Of a DNA stretch of 64,000 nt, positions 28,501 through 38,487 are shown piece after piece. Origin of the DNA: Ditylenchus dipsaci. Taxonomy: Eukaryota > Nematoda > Chromadorea > Rhabditida > Anguinidae. The stretch covers positions 62,001 through 126,000 of the forward strand of contig SADC01000026.1 of assembly GCA_004194705.1 (NCBI GenBank). The letters run 5' to 3'. Every line of letters begins with the position of its first letter. Position 1 is the first letter of the stretch. Made by a program: the position numbers and the translations under genes. Below the pieces are notes generated by a model that saw nothing but the letters and a program-made list of their open reading frames with translations, searched no databases and was not told where the DNA came from.

Positions 28501-31500
28501 TAAAATGCCTGGAAAAAGGAAATATGCCCGAAAATAGTCAAAACGCTAAAACTGGGCCGAAATGTTCGAAAAGGGTCAAAATAACCGAAAAGAGCAAAAA
28601 CGCTCAAAATGGACTAAAATAAAACGCGGTCCAAACTGGAAATATCACTTAAAAGCCAAAACGACCAAAATAAGAAAATGTGCAGAAAAAGGTGAAATTA
28701 GTAAGTGTTCGGCGCAAACGAAGTGCCGCGAAGCGGCACCTACATTTTGGTTAACTAGGGCCAAAACGCTTAAATCAGGCCGAAATGCCTGAAAAGGGCC
28801 AAAACACCCGAACTAGGATAAAATACCGAAAAGGGCGAAAGCGCTCGAATCAGACCAAAATGCCCAAAAGGTCAGAAACGCCAAAACAGGGCCAAAATGC
28901 CCGAAAATCGCCAAACTCTCAAATCAGGCCGGAATGCCGGAATAGGGCCAAAATACCCAAACTATGACAAAAGTCATCGCCCAGCGCTTGAAGCAGGGAG
29001 CGAAGCGACCTGCTGGACACCGCATCAGTGTTTTCAAAAATCAAGGTCAAGTTCAAGGTCAAGGTGTAAAATCAAGGTCAAGGTCAAAGTCAAGGTCAAG
29101 GTCAAGAAAACTTGACCTCGACCTTGATCTTGACCTTGACCTTGATTTTACACCTTGACCTTGACTTTGACCTTGACCTTGACTTTGACCTTGACTTTAC
29201 ATTGACCTTGACTTCACATTGACTTTACCTATATTTTACATTGACTTTATTTTGACCTTATTTACATTGACTTCACCCTAACTTCATGATTTTTCACGTA
29301 TAGCTTTTGCAACTTAATAATTTACAGCGATCAAGCGAAGACAATATTTATTCCAGATCAACAAAGCACCATCACTACAAGTCATCTACATACAAATCAC
29401 AGTAAACGATAAGCTGTGAGTTTAACAGCTGAAATTCTGTCCTATTTCTGTGCTTGCAGGTGGCCATTCCTGCTTGTGAGAAAATTCTTTCAATCGGCGC
29501 AGTGTTCGCTGGGATCGCAAGTACCTCCATGGCCAGCATAGCAATATGTCCTGAATCCTAGATAAGTACATTGAAAGAATGAAAATTTTTACACGGAAAT
29601 TAGACCAACCGTATTCATTAAAGGAGCCCAATACTTGAGAGGATCGATTCCAACTGACGATTTCACTGTGTTCAGAGCCTGTTGAATCCATGATTTGTCT
29701 GCTTGTGACGACTCAGCTTGGTTGATAGCATTCATGTTGTCGGCAGCTGTTCTTTCCAGTATTTGCTCCAGAGTATCGTTGAGAAAGTTGGTCGGACGGG
29801 CTGCTGTTGGCTGATGGCGCTCTTCATTTGGGACATGACGGATACTAAAAACTGTTATTTAAAAAACGGCATCAAATTATTCAAGGCATTACTTCGACAG
29901 ATGAGTTCATTGCTTTCAAAAAGTTACGCATAAGTGGAGGAAGGAACAGATTTATCGACGCAGACGGAATTGAGAGAACGGCTGAGGAAATGCTTCGGAT
30001 CTTCTTGTGCCTCAGAAAAATAAATTATTCATGCCTCACGCAAAAGTAGACCTACTAGTCATTTAATTCTGTAGACTCTTTTGGCTCGGATGCTCTAATC
30101 TTCTTGGCCGGCTGCTGTTTGTCCTTGTGCTTGTATTGCCATGGCTCTTCATGGAAGTCGTGTGCTTGCCAAAAGTCGAAAAAAAGCAAAAATCATACGA
30201 AAGTACAAGGATGCATAAAAAATTACCTGATTGTATTCGTGACACTTCATTTTGGCTTCTCCCATTACATCGATTTCAGTGAAATGTCCCAAATAGCATC
30301 CCGGCTGCGCCTTTTCTGTACTTTTTGCTGGCTTGGCGATGGAGCTGACATCTAAAAATGTTGAATAGATTGCACAGAAATGATTTTAAGATCACAAAAT
30401 AAAGTCAATGTAAGGTCAAAGTCAAGGTCAATGTAAAGTCAAGGTCAAAGTCAAGGTCAAGGTCAAAGTCAAGGTCAAGGTGTAAAATCAAGGTCAAGGT
30501 CAAAATCAAGGTCAAGGTCAAGTTTTCTTGACCTTGACCTTGACTTTGACCTTGACCTTGATTTTACACCTTGACCTTGAACTTGACCTTGATTTTTGAA
30601 AACACTGCACCGCATGTGCGGTGGCGCGCTTTATAGTAACCTCTATTAATCCGCCACCATCTAATAATACCTCATCCTCATTTTTGACTAGGATTTCGTA
30701 GTTAAAACTATTTTTCATTAACAATTATGAAATTTTTCAGGGTTTGAGAAGTAATTCCCATGGGGAAGTAGGAGACGTTATACGGTAAAAATAAATAAAA
30801 ATATGCCGAAAATATGCCTTGGTCGCCCTGTTGTTTTTTGTCACAATTTTTTTCAAAATGTTGTTTTTAGGCTTTAGGCTTAGGCAAGGGTAGTCCAGCG
30901 TATATTAGGACTGACTTAAACAAGTTTTTTAAATCTTGAAGAAGTGAAACAAACATCTTTGAGTTCGTCATAACATACGCTGGCCTACTGTTGCCTAAGA
31001 CTGAATCAGCTTGGGGACTAAGGCTAATTTTTTTGACATTTTAAAACAAAATTGTTAAAAGTGTTCATGAATAGTCTATGAAACTGAATGAAAAAAAAAC
31101 TTTCTTTGCAGAAAAAACAACAAGGAAGGACCGAGGCATAATTTTTTGGGGAAACCTTCGAACACATATAAAGCCCAAAATTCTATTTACAGAAAAAACT
31201 AAGATTTGAGTGTTAGGATATTGCCTTTTGGATAAAAACTCAGAATGAAAAGATCCAAGTTTTTTAAATGCTTTTAACTTCTAAAACGACCTGAAATGTG
31301 TTAGAAGCCAATTGGTGACTTTTTTAAGAAAAATTGAAAAAGTGACGCTACTGTCATATATTTCACTAGGGATCACAGGCGCCTATCGGCGCCTCTATTG
31401 TTCATAATTTTAGGAGGAAAATGTGTTTATCCATCACACAAACCCCCCTCCCCTGATTACCTATTCCTGGGTACCTCTTCTGGCACCCTCCTGCATATTA

Positions 31501-34500
31501 ACTTCCCACCCACCTTCTCGGCTACTTTCCTCGTAGTTCGGGTACTTTCCAGGTGGTTCGGGCCCTGGCGCTTTTATAGTGATAGTTGATTTTTTTTCAA
31601 ATAAACGAGAAAATTTAAAAAAATTTTAAATCAAGGGCCTTTTCAGTAATTAGGTAGCATAATCAAATATCAATATTGAAATTTTGAACTTCATAAAAAG
31701 TATACCATTTTAGAATTTGCCTCGTATATTCACTTTTACGGAAAAAATCATGTTTGCTTCATGCATTTCGATATCACTTTTAAATAATGGGTGAAGAGGA
31801 AGATAGTTTAACAAACCTGAACTAATACAATAAGCGTTTTTAAGTTTAATTTTATATGTGCTTTTAGTACAGTCGTAACTTTATATACTCCAGAGGTGAC
31901 CAAAATAGAAAAAAACGAAAAGAGGTGGTTTCCTTCTCTTAAATGCGAGGCAAGTTGCGGTTCTTCGATTTCGACACACTGTGAACGGTGGTACATTGGA
32001 TTGGTCCATAACTTCGCGGTAGCATATATTCACAGCCCGCAAGGTTTTTTATGGGTTTCATAATGTTTTATAAATATTCATAAAATCTGCTACAAATTAA
32101 CAATCAAGCTCCAGAGGGCCAGAGCGGAAGCGTTATAATAGGATGGCTCCAATAGATGTCGGAAGTCGGATGTGGAAGTCTTTGAGATGCCGTAGACATT
32201 TTTTCATTCTGTTAAGTGAATTTAGGGCAGGAGTACACTATTTGGCCAGAGCCAAAAGTGTGTTTTTTCAAGGTCTGAGTATGTTTTAGGCCGTGAAAAC
32301 GATGGAAACGGCAAAAAAAAAGTGTGGGAAGGCCGTTTTTCGAAAAACAACTTTTCTAGACTGCCTTGGTCCCCCTATAATTTTTAGTCATTTTGTTATT
32401 TTACATCGTTTTGGTAACTGAGGCTGGGCAAAAAGAGCCTCTATATGCATTTTTGATCATCAGTCCCGCTCGGAATCATGTCTTAGGTAAGTGAGTGCGC
32501 GCATTTCTAACTCTCTAGCCCCTTGCGCCTCCTTCGGGGCGTAGGGGCTTGGGGGCTTGGAGTTGAGATGCGCACACCACATACCTTAGACACAAATCAC
32601 TCGAAAGTGACTCTGGATGCATAAAAAGCATGCATACCAAAGTTTCTTTATGCGGTAGGCCCAGTCAACAAAACTATCTTCAAATTTCGTCTTTTTAGGT
32701 CCAACAGAGGTAACCAAGTCAAAAAATGACCAAAAACCATAGTGGGACCAAGCCGAAAAATGACCTAAAAACAACAGGGGGGACCAAGGCAGTCGAAAAT
32801 TTTTTTTTCGAAAAATGGCCTTCCATACTTTTCGTTGCCGTTTCATCGTTTTCGCGACCTAAAACATACTTAGACCTTGAAAAACGCACTTTTGGTTCTG
32901 GCCAATACCGTATCCGCTCTAATTATAAAACCCTTCTAATTATAGACCCCCTCGACTTTGAGGGTCTGTATCTTGGAAAAGAGAAAATATTTTGCAAATC
33001 TGTTTGATACGTTTTCTTAACTCCCACGAGCTCTACCGATTCACTTTTTAGATTTTGGTTGAGCACCCGAAAATTTCGAGATCAAATTCAAAATTTTCCG
33101 ATTTTTAGGAGGTTGAAAAATTATAGACCCGGGTCTATAATTAGAGCGGATACGGTAGTGTACTTTAGCCGAATTGAGTTATTCTCACGGTCTTTTCCTG
33201 AAAAAAGATACTTTCCAATAGTGAGACAAGAAAACTAGAAATTCAAAGTCGGACTGCCGACATCCGACTTCCGGCTCCATATGTGTTCGCGCCCCTCCCA
33301 AAAAAAGTTGCCTTGGACCCCTTGTTGATTTTTTTCGCAAAATTTTTTAAAATTTTTCTCAGTCAACTCTGTCATTTTTTTGCAATTTTTTCACTCCTGT
33401 GTTTTTTCAGGTTTGTTGTCTTTTTGTGACCTTTTCCACATTATTCCTTCATTATTATGTACTTTTAGCCAGACCAAATTTTATTGTTGTCTAGTAAAGA
33501 TTATGTCGAGAATACAATATATCCTGTTCTTGTCACTTTGTATGACAAAAAATGTCAAAACTTTGATAAAACTAAAAAAAAATCAAGAATTTTTCATTTT
33601 TATAATAAAATTTTTTAAAAACAACAGGGGGACCAATGCAAATTTAAAAAAATTACAAAAAAACAAGAGGGGACCAAGGAAAATTTAAAAAAATTACAAA
33701 AAACAAGAGGGGGACAAGGAAAATTTAAAAAAATTACAAAAAAAAAACAACAGTGGAGACCAAGGCAACTTTTGTGGAAGGGGTTCGAACGCATATAGAG
33801 CCTGACTTTCTATCTCTGACTTCGACATTCATTGGAGCAAAGCTATAAACTACTGACCGTGAGCCACTACATCAAGGTTTTATTATATTACAAGAGCTGA
33901 CTAATTTTTCGCTGTTCAAATTTGGTTATGAATTTTTTGTGTCTACCTTTATTCCAAATTGTTTGATAAAACTAAAAAAAAATCAAGAATTTTTCATTTT
34001 TATAATAAAATTTTTAAAAACAACAGGGGACCAATGCAAATTTAAAAAAATTACAAAAAAATTTGTGTCTAGTACTAAAACATTCGTAAGTGAAATTTCC
34101 GTAAACTTATAAAAAAAATATTTCACATATTAATTTATCATTTAATCATTTATTAAGCACATTTACAGAACTTACTCGGGTGTGTTGCGAACCTAATTCC
34201 ATGCATAGTATTTCTAGTAAACTGTAAATTAAATAGTTGTCCGCTTTCCATCAAGCTAAAATAGTCATCATAATCACTTTCGAAAAAGTAGACAGATGTG
34301 TCGAAATAGATAAAAAGCTCGTGTTCCACAAAAACTTCCTAAAAAATTACAATAACTTCAATAAACTTGTACGAATTCTGGCACCTCAAAAAAAATTTTC
34401 ACACAAAATTTCGAAAAATTTCAATTTTTCACTTGAAGTCAGCCGGCTGAAGATACCTCCCTGTAACGCCTGACGACTGGATACAAAAACTGACTGGATA

Positions 34501-37404
34501 CACCGACTGGATACATTGATGAATGGATACACAGACTGGATACAGTCTCAAACCCCATTCATGATATTTACATTTTTATGATTTAAGTCTAGGCGCGGAT
34601 AGCCAACTCTACATCAGGATGAACTCAAACATTTTTACGAACTTTTTCATAGTTTGAAAAACACGTTTGAGCCTGTCCTAACTTACGCTGGCCTACCTGA
34701 GCCTAAGGTTCGCCTAAGTTATTACCAAACACACCACAGTATGGCGAAAAATATGTGCTACAAATATTCTTAAAGGGAATATTATGAATTACCATCGTTT
34801 GGTAAGGCTAAAAAGATGTTTTATCATATCCAAACCCACCACTTAGGTAAAATTCAGTGATTTAGTGTATCTAGTCGGTGTATCCAGTTGTCAATGTATC
34901 CAGTCGGTGGTATACCACCACCCTGATGGCAAGTCTGTCATTCCTATGTTGTAGAACACGGTCGATTTTCTTATGGCTCTATAGAAATTGGTGAAAAAAG
35001 ATGGCTGGGAGTCGAGATGGAAACAAAAAAGAGTTTGAAAAATAGTCTCTTGTCCAGCGACGCCGAAAACGATACAAAAGAAACAATTTAAAGAAAATGA
35101 ACAAGGAAACCGTTTGAGTTGTCCCTTGCAAACCCTCCATATTCGAAGACGTCGAAAATCGAAAAAATTTGAGGTTGATCTCAATATTGTGGGTGAAAAT
35201 CGGAAGTTTAAAAATCGAAATCGGTAGAGCATGTCGGAGTTAAGAAAACTCCATAAACAGCCGTGCAAAAAAATTCTGTGGGCTGAGATATAGGTCCTCA
35301 AAGTCGGGTGGGGTAGGGATGGGGGTCGGGTGCGGCCGCCTTGTCAGATTTTTAGTCACTACAGGGTGTTTGGAAGCATTTTGAAAAAAGTTGATTCGGA
35401 GGGGGGGGGGTGGTAATATCCAAGCAGAATTGAAAATTCTTTAGAAATATAAAATATCAAGCGCTAGTGGAACTATTAAAAACCTGTGTTTTTTATTTTG
35501 TTACGTGTGCTGTTAAGACCCCCCTTATTTCTGTCATGTGTCCCGTGTACCTCGAATTGTAATTTACAGGTCCCAGTCATCTGATTGTTTCTCCTGTATT
35601 AGGAATCTTGGATTTGGCTTTGGACGTATTTCTGACACTAACAAAATTTCAAAAAAATAAGGGGGTCTTAAACAGAACAAGTACTTTAGCACAAGTACTC
35701 TTTTAAAGTTTAATAATATGGCAAAAGCATAAAAAACTTACAGCTATCAGAAATACTTTCCAAGCGAAGCTTGAAAGATGGCGCACACTAAAGGGCAATT
35801 GGTGTTTATCAAAGATGCGTAATTCTAGTTTGCAGACACCTTTTAGTTCAGACATCTAGTAAATAGAAAATGAAAAAAGTTTTTCAAGCCAATTTTTAAG
35901 ATTTAAGCACGTTCAAAATTTATGTTATTTCTATTTAAATTTTGGTATTTTGGTAAATACGTATCTAACTTATAGTCCAATATCTTATCAGTTTTTGCAA
36001 AAACGAGCTGAATCATAGTGTGCGCATTTAAGTGTTAAATTTAAAAGCAAAATATTTTAGAATGGACAATACGTAAAAAGGCCCAGTTTTGAAAAAAGTG
36101 CCTACAGAATGTGAAAATGTGCCCAGTTTTTCGAAACTGTGCTTAGTTTTTGTGAAAAAGGGGTCAGTTTTGGGAAAATGTGCCCACTTCTTGATGCATC
36201 GTGTTATATTTATTATGCCTTAAATGGAAAGTGCACGACCCGACTTTGACCTATTGAAAAACCTTTTATACTCAACCTTTTATTTAAACCTTTTTTACTC
36301 AAGATAGCTGTGGTAATGCTGGTCACAAATCCGCTTGCAGAATCCGCTATGGAGAGATCTACACCGAGATACAGACTTTTGAAGGCTGTGAATTTTGACA
36401 GCTAGGATATATTGCTGACTACATCAATTTCCAGTCTGATGCAGTAGAAACGCTGTCAGTCACGTGTTTATATATATTCATATAAAAAAATTTATCGGAT
36501 TTTGCGATGGGTTGCGCTAAATAATGTTGCATAATTCATTGAAACCCATCATGAAAAAAGATTCAATTCTTATAGATACAAAATTCAGCATCCCATTAAT
36601 GGTTTTTTCATAATCTTCTCATACCCATTTCTCATCCAGAGCGAAATTTAAAAAAAAAGTGAAATGCGTGTTCTCTGTCGAATGCTGCGCCGGAATATAC
36701 CGACCTGCCTCACCGTCATCGTGGTGTTCATGTCGAAGGTTCGACTCACTGTTGGAGTTTTTTTTAATCATTTTATATTTTTGCGCTCGCTTGTTCACTT
36801 TCGATGTGTTTAAATATATCTATTTTACAGAAATGTATTATTGTTTTCGAAATATATTATTATTTTTTTCAAAAATGCACCACCTGCGGGTCGAACCTCG
36901 AACCTGTGACATAAAAACTAGACCGATAGTTTTTCCACTGCACCATACAGACATGCTTGAAATTGGTTTGTGTTAGATGAAGCATATTTCCTCATACTGA
37001 AATAGCAACAAATGTATGCTCTATTATACGATTGCCAAAATATGCCGACATAGTCCTCGATCTAGAGGACTTTTTTCTAATTTTTTTCTCTTTTGTTTCT
37101 ATTTCTTCACAAAAACTGGGCAGATTTTCACTATTTCGGCTATAATGAAAAAAACTCGGCACTTTTTCACATTGTCTGGGCAATTTTTCTAGAAACTGCA
37201 TTTTACGTATTGTTTTTTTATAATAAGAGGTATAAACCATACGATTTCAGGACTTTCTGCAAGTCCTCCTAAATCATAAACAATGATTTTTTTGTAAGAA
37301 TAATTAAAAGTAATTTGTGTAGAAGCAATAGCAGCTCTAAGAGATGGATAGAATTTCACATCAGATGCGAATAAAAACACAACATCTTCAGGGAATTTTC
37401 CAAC
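25331..37404 (-). CDS. DUF1647-like (glycosyltransferase-like) protein, copy 2, at least 6 exons
   Basis: Exons, in transcript order: 37404-37243, 35855-35742, 34338-34176, 31816-31706, 27207-27042, 25593-25331. Each is a one-to-one counterpart of exons 3-8 of the gene at 9139-23071, with the same intron positions and, after one-base corrections, the same exon lengths for four of them (114, 112, 167 bp; the D.S exon differs by 18 bp). Marks: IIVYDLGGLAESPEI, SSFAWKVFLIA, FIYFDTSVYFF, RFATHP, NYLPLHPLFKSDIEM, LLCATEKECIQPTGS, DQSAFSILIS. The signal-anchor and stem exons were not found above 37404. One-base deficits occur at a TT run in the fourth exon listed and an A4 run in the fifth. The gene converges on copy 1, tails 2.3 kb apart. 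Function is unknown beyond the family inference. Confidence 0.72.
26400..26530. repeat. GGCTAAATTAGAGGGAG short direct repeats
   Basis: Three tandem-like units (GGTTAAATTAGAGG, GGCTAAATTAGAAGG, GGCGCTAAATT) resemble the CTAATTA/CTCTAATAA arms of the TACCGTAT family. Probably a degraded MITE arm. Confidence 0.45.
27042..27207 (-). CDS. Copy 2 exon equivalent to copy 1 exon 7
   Basis: Acceptor CTGCTATTTAG, donor GTAAAG. ALLCATEKECIQPTGS, FECFVHDEGLIPDGTCNRL, DQSAFSILISNAEK, then TAG. One extra A in the preceding A4 run gives VAMDQ and the phase required by the last exon (copy 1: ILTDQ). DQSA is a well-conserved mark of the family as I recall it. Confidence 0.74.
27385..27620. repeat. Imperfect foldback with GCGATCGCGC
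   Basis: AATTTTCTGGTCAAAAACTTTT and AAATTTCTCATCAAGGAAACTTT alternate with AAAAAATTT runs, and open frames exist on both strands because the sequence is roughly self-complementary. No gene signature. Confidence 0.4.
27831..27964. repeat. Perfect palindrome ACCAGACAATTTCTAATATT
   Basis: Two 60-bp arms (GACAATTTCTAATATTTTAG, TTGTCGCGCGACGTTTTCTA, CGGTAAATTCGG) around a short loop. A diverged relative with GTCACGCGACAATCTGAC lies at 43513-43600. Confidence 0.75.
28056..28484. mobile_element. pogo/Tigger-like palindromic MITE, CAGTCAAACCTCGATACAGTG
   Basis: Near-perfect full-length palindrome (arms about 205 bp) flanked by TA. The arm core (TTCGTTCCCACCTGGGGTCC, TTGCCGATCG) is shared with 13215-13639, but the terminal word here is CTCGATACAGTGGCCCC in both arms. 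Confidence 0.88.
28530..28975. repeat. Degenerate minisatellite, GGCCAAAATGCCCGAAAA units
   Basis: The sequence is a chain of AGGCCGAAATGCC/GGGCCAAAACGCC/CGCTCAAATCAGG units of about 33 bp. Its translations are low-complexity Lys/Arg/Asn-rich frames without domains. It directly abuts the hAT element at 29026. Confidence 0.7.
29034..29290. repeat. Left CAAGGT/ACCTTG palindromic array of the hAT element
   Basis: About 70 bp of tandem AAGGTC units, a small AAGAAAACTT centre, then about 150 bp of the complementary TTGACC units. TCAAGGTCA occurs many times on both strands. Confidence 0.9.
29375..30351 (-). pseudogene. hAT transposase, internally deleted, frame-broken
   Basis: From ATG at 30351: MSAPSPSQQKVQKRRS, then DAIW; one extra G gives GHFTEIDVMGEAKMKCHEYN and a donor. 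The next segment reads FGKHTTSMKSHGNTSTRT, the rest of a BED finger. Exon 29844-29610 gives SVMSQMKSAISQQQPVRPT and, after one extra T, FLNDTLEQILERT, then VGIDPLKYWAPLMNT. Exon 29557-29375 gives LAMEVLAIPANTAPIERIF, SQAG and HRNRT, the classic hATC dimerisation motif, with stop TAG. The catalytic core between BED and hATC is largely absent. The element is about 1 kb shorter than full-length hAT elements. Confidence 0.82.
30395..30600. repeat. Right CAAGGT/ACCTTG palindromic array of the hAT element
   Basis: Mirror image of the left array, with a GTTTTC centre; the two arrays are inverted copies down to the GGTGTAAAATC interruption. Confidence 0.9.
31706..31816 (-). CDS. Copy 2 exon equivalent to copy 1 exon 6
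   Basis: Acceptor TATTAGTTCAG, donor GTATAC. LLNYLPLHPLFKSDIEMHEA and NMIFSVKVNIRGK. A TAA appears at TTCTAA; one extra T gives KFLKW and leaves two bases, as needed by the next exon and as in copy 1. Confidence 0.72.
32398..32690. repeat. Dispersed hairpin repeat, long copy
   Basis: GGTAACTGAGGCTGGGCAAA ... GGAATCATGTCTTAGGTAAG ... AGCCCCTTGCGCC-hairpin ... CATACCTTAGACACAAATCA ... GCATGCATACCAAAGTTTC ... TAGGCCCAGTCAACAAAACT. One of the most complete copies of the family. Confidence 0.75.
32906..33157. mobile_element. TACCGTAT-family MITE, CCGCTCTAATTATA arms
   Basis: TACCGTATCCGCTCTAATTA and TAATTAGAGCGGATACGGTA are perfect inverted ends; the interior core (TTTGATACGTTTTCTTAACT, ACGAGCTCTACCGATTC, GGTTGAGCACCCG) is that of the family. 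Terminal words differ from the other copies, identically in both arms. Confidence 0.85.
33561..33770. repeat. Tandem repeat of about 47 bp with GGGGACCAAGG
   Basis: Four units of AACAAGAGGGGACCAAGGAA followed by AATTTAAAAAAATTACAAAA. A separate partial copy (100 bp, including ACTAAAAAAAAATCAAGAAT) is at 33963-34060. Confidence 0.8.
34176..34338 (-). CDS. Copy 2 exon equivalent to copy 1 exon 5 (D.S)
   Basis: Acceptor AATTTTTTAG, donor GTAAGT. Open: EVFVEHELFIYFDTSVYFF, ESDYDDYFSLMESGQLF, NTMHGIRFATHP, leaving one base. THP precedes a Leu-Leu-x-Tyr in the next exon, matching TNP + LMYTY in copy 1. Confidence 0.8.
34474..34912. mobile_element. MITE with GACTGGATACA arrays, private to duplication copy A
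   Basis: The left end has five GACTGGATACA-type units, and the right end has the inverted TGTATCCAGTCGGT units. At the equivalent place in copy B (around 58210-58290) this sequence is absent and a CTCAGCCATCAGCCGG repeat is seen. The interior contains AGCCTAAGG/CCTAAGC-type sequence found elsewhere. Confidence 0.65.
35742..35855 (-). CDS. Copy 2 exon equivalent to copy 1 exon 4 (WK)
   Basis: 114 bp, phase 0 to 0, acceptor TTTACTAG, donor GTAAGT. MSELKGVCKLELRIF, then LPFSVRHLSSFAWKVFLIA. Identical in length and start to copy 1 exon 4. Confidence 0.8.
36880..36960 (-). other. tRNA-like sequence (SINE-head-like)
   Basis: On the minus strand, TATGGTGCAGTGGAAAAAC resembles an A box and GGTTCGACCC a B box about 35 bp later. 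The acceptor stem does not pair. A shorter version without the intervening GTGACATAAAAACTA is at 60830-60890. Confidence 0.4.
37243..37404 (-). CDS. Copy 2 exon equivalent to copy 1 exon 3 (YDLGG)
   Basis: Bounded by GAGTTTTTAG and a GTATGG donor. Reads VGKFPEDVVFLFASDVKF, SLRAAIASTQ and KKIIVYDLGGLAESPEI, open throughout. The 162-bp length implies entry phase 0, whereas copy 1 enters with one base; one extra A in the A4 of GGAAAATTC would equalise them. Confidence 0.78.
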
Positions 37405-37989
37405 CTAAAAACTCTTTTATCAATTAATTATGAGATTTAGTGATACAGAGTGTATTATGAAAGAACGCTTTGTTAACGGCCGAAACTTTTGCTGTAGGTC
37501 TTTTTTCAAAACTTAGTTTTCTCTAATCGATTTAATTCATAATACTTTTTTTGGACCCTGGCAGCGAATAACGCCCGGCAACTCACCCGCCCCCTCCTCC
37601 TTTCCCTAAATTTTTCCTTGCAAAACTTAGGTGGAGAGTATCCAAATATATGTCCAGAGTCCGGAAAATGTGCGTAAAACAGTTATTAGTCACAACTTCC
37701 GTACGCTGACCTACCCTTCGAGCCTAAGCCTATAGCCTAACCTTGTTGTTCCAATGGGCAGTTACAGCAATTTCAGGAGGGTCAAGCTTAGGGCGGAGGA
37801 GGTGTGTATTAGCTACTTCAAAATGCCATCAAACGGCCCAAACGAACAGGGACCAAGACATTATATAACAAAAAAATTCATATCGAATTAAGATATGGAA
37901 GAAGATATGGAGTATATAGTGTATCAAAAGTTATAGTGTATCAAATTTTTCGACACACCGAATAGTTAGGAAAAATATGGCTACTCTGG

Positions 37990-38353
37990 TTAAAGGACCA
38001 TTGCCGTCTACGGCCACGGAAATTTGGACTTTTTGAATTGGCGGGGACAGCTTAATTACTGCGAAAATATTTTTGAAATATTTTTAGTTTGCAAATTAAA
38101 TTTTTCCAAAATTTTGAATGGTCTACTAGTCGAGCCCAACGTTGCTTGACATTGTCAGATCGGATGTCAAGCACAGCCACTGCACTAAAACTTAATTACA
38201 ATTCCAGAAGACTCGCTTCGACCAATACACACAAATTATAATTTCAAATAAAATAAATAAATAATTCAAAAAATATTTTCGCAGTAATTTAGCTGTCCCC
38301 CGCCAATTCAAAAAATCAAATTTCTGTGGCCGTAGACGGCAATGGTCCTTTAA
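37990..38353. mobile_element. TTAA-AGGACCAT MITE in duplication copy A
   Basis: TTAAAGGACCATTGCCGTCT and AGACGGCAATGGTCCTTTAA ends with TTAA at both borders, GGCGGGGACAGC in the arms, and the family interior (ACTAGTCGAGCCCAACGTTG). Confidence 0.82.
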
Positions 38354-38487
38354 GATATTTAAAAAAGTTATTTTCAAAACATTTTTTAGCTTATTTTGTT
38401 GACAACCCGGCGTTACAATGTCATAAAAAAATTGTGCAGAATTAATGGTTAATGATCCACGTTATAAATATGAGAACTGAAAAATTC

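Larger units (their letters stand above)
29026..30607 (-). mobile_element. hAT transposon with 8-bp target duplication CACCGCAT and CAAGGT-array ends
   Basis: Inverted termini CAGTGTTTTCAAAAATCAAG and its inverse are flanked by perfect CACCGCAT repeats (29018-29025, 30608-30615). Each end is an approximately 250-bp palindrome of tandem CAAGGT / ACCTTG hexamers. Between them the minus strand encodes a BED zinc finger and a hAT C-terminal dimerisation domain. The middle of the transposase is missing, so the copy is probably not autonomous. Confidence 0.92.

Noticed and set aside
29035..30600. Interpretation of the CAAGGT arrays as simple telomere-like or satellite repeat
   Set aside because: The two arrays are exact inverted partners inside perfect hAT termini with an 8-bp target duplication, so they belong to a transposon.
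34891..35301. A 136-codon open frame (minus)
   Set aside because: It spans a MITE end and a fragment of the TACCGTAT core and is not preserved in duplication copy B.
36659..36976. 105-codon open frame (plus)
   Set aside because: It reads through a tRNA-like head on the opposite strand and is disrupted in duplication copy B.
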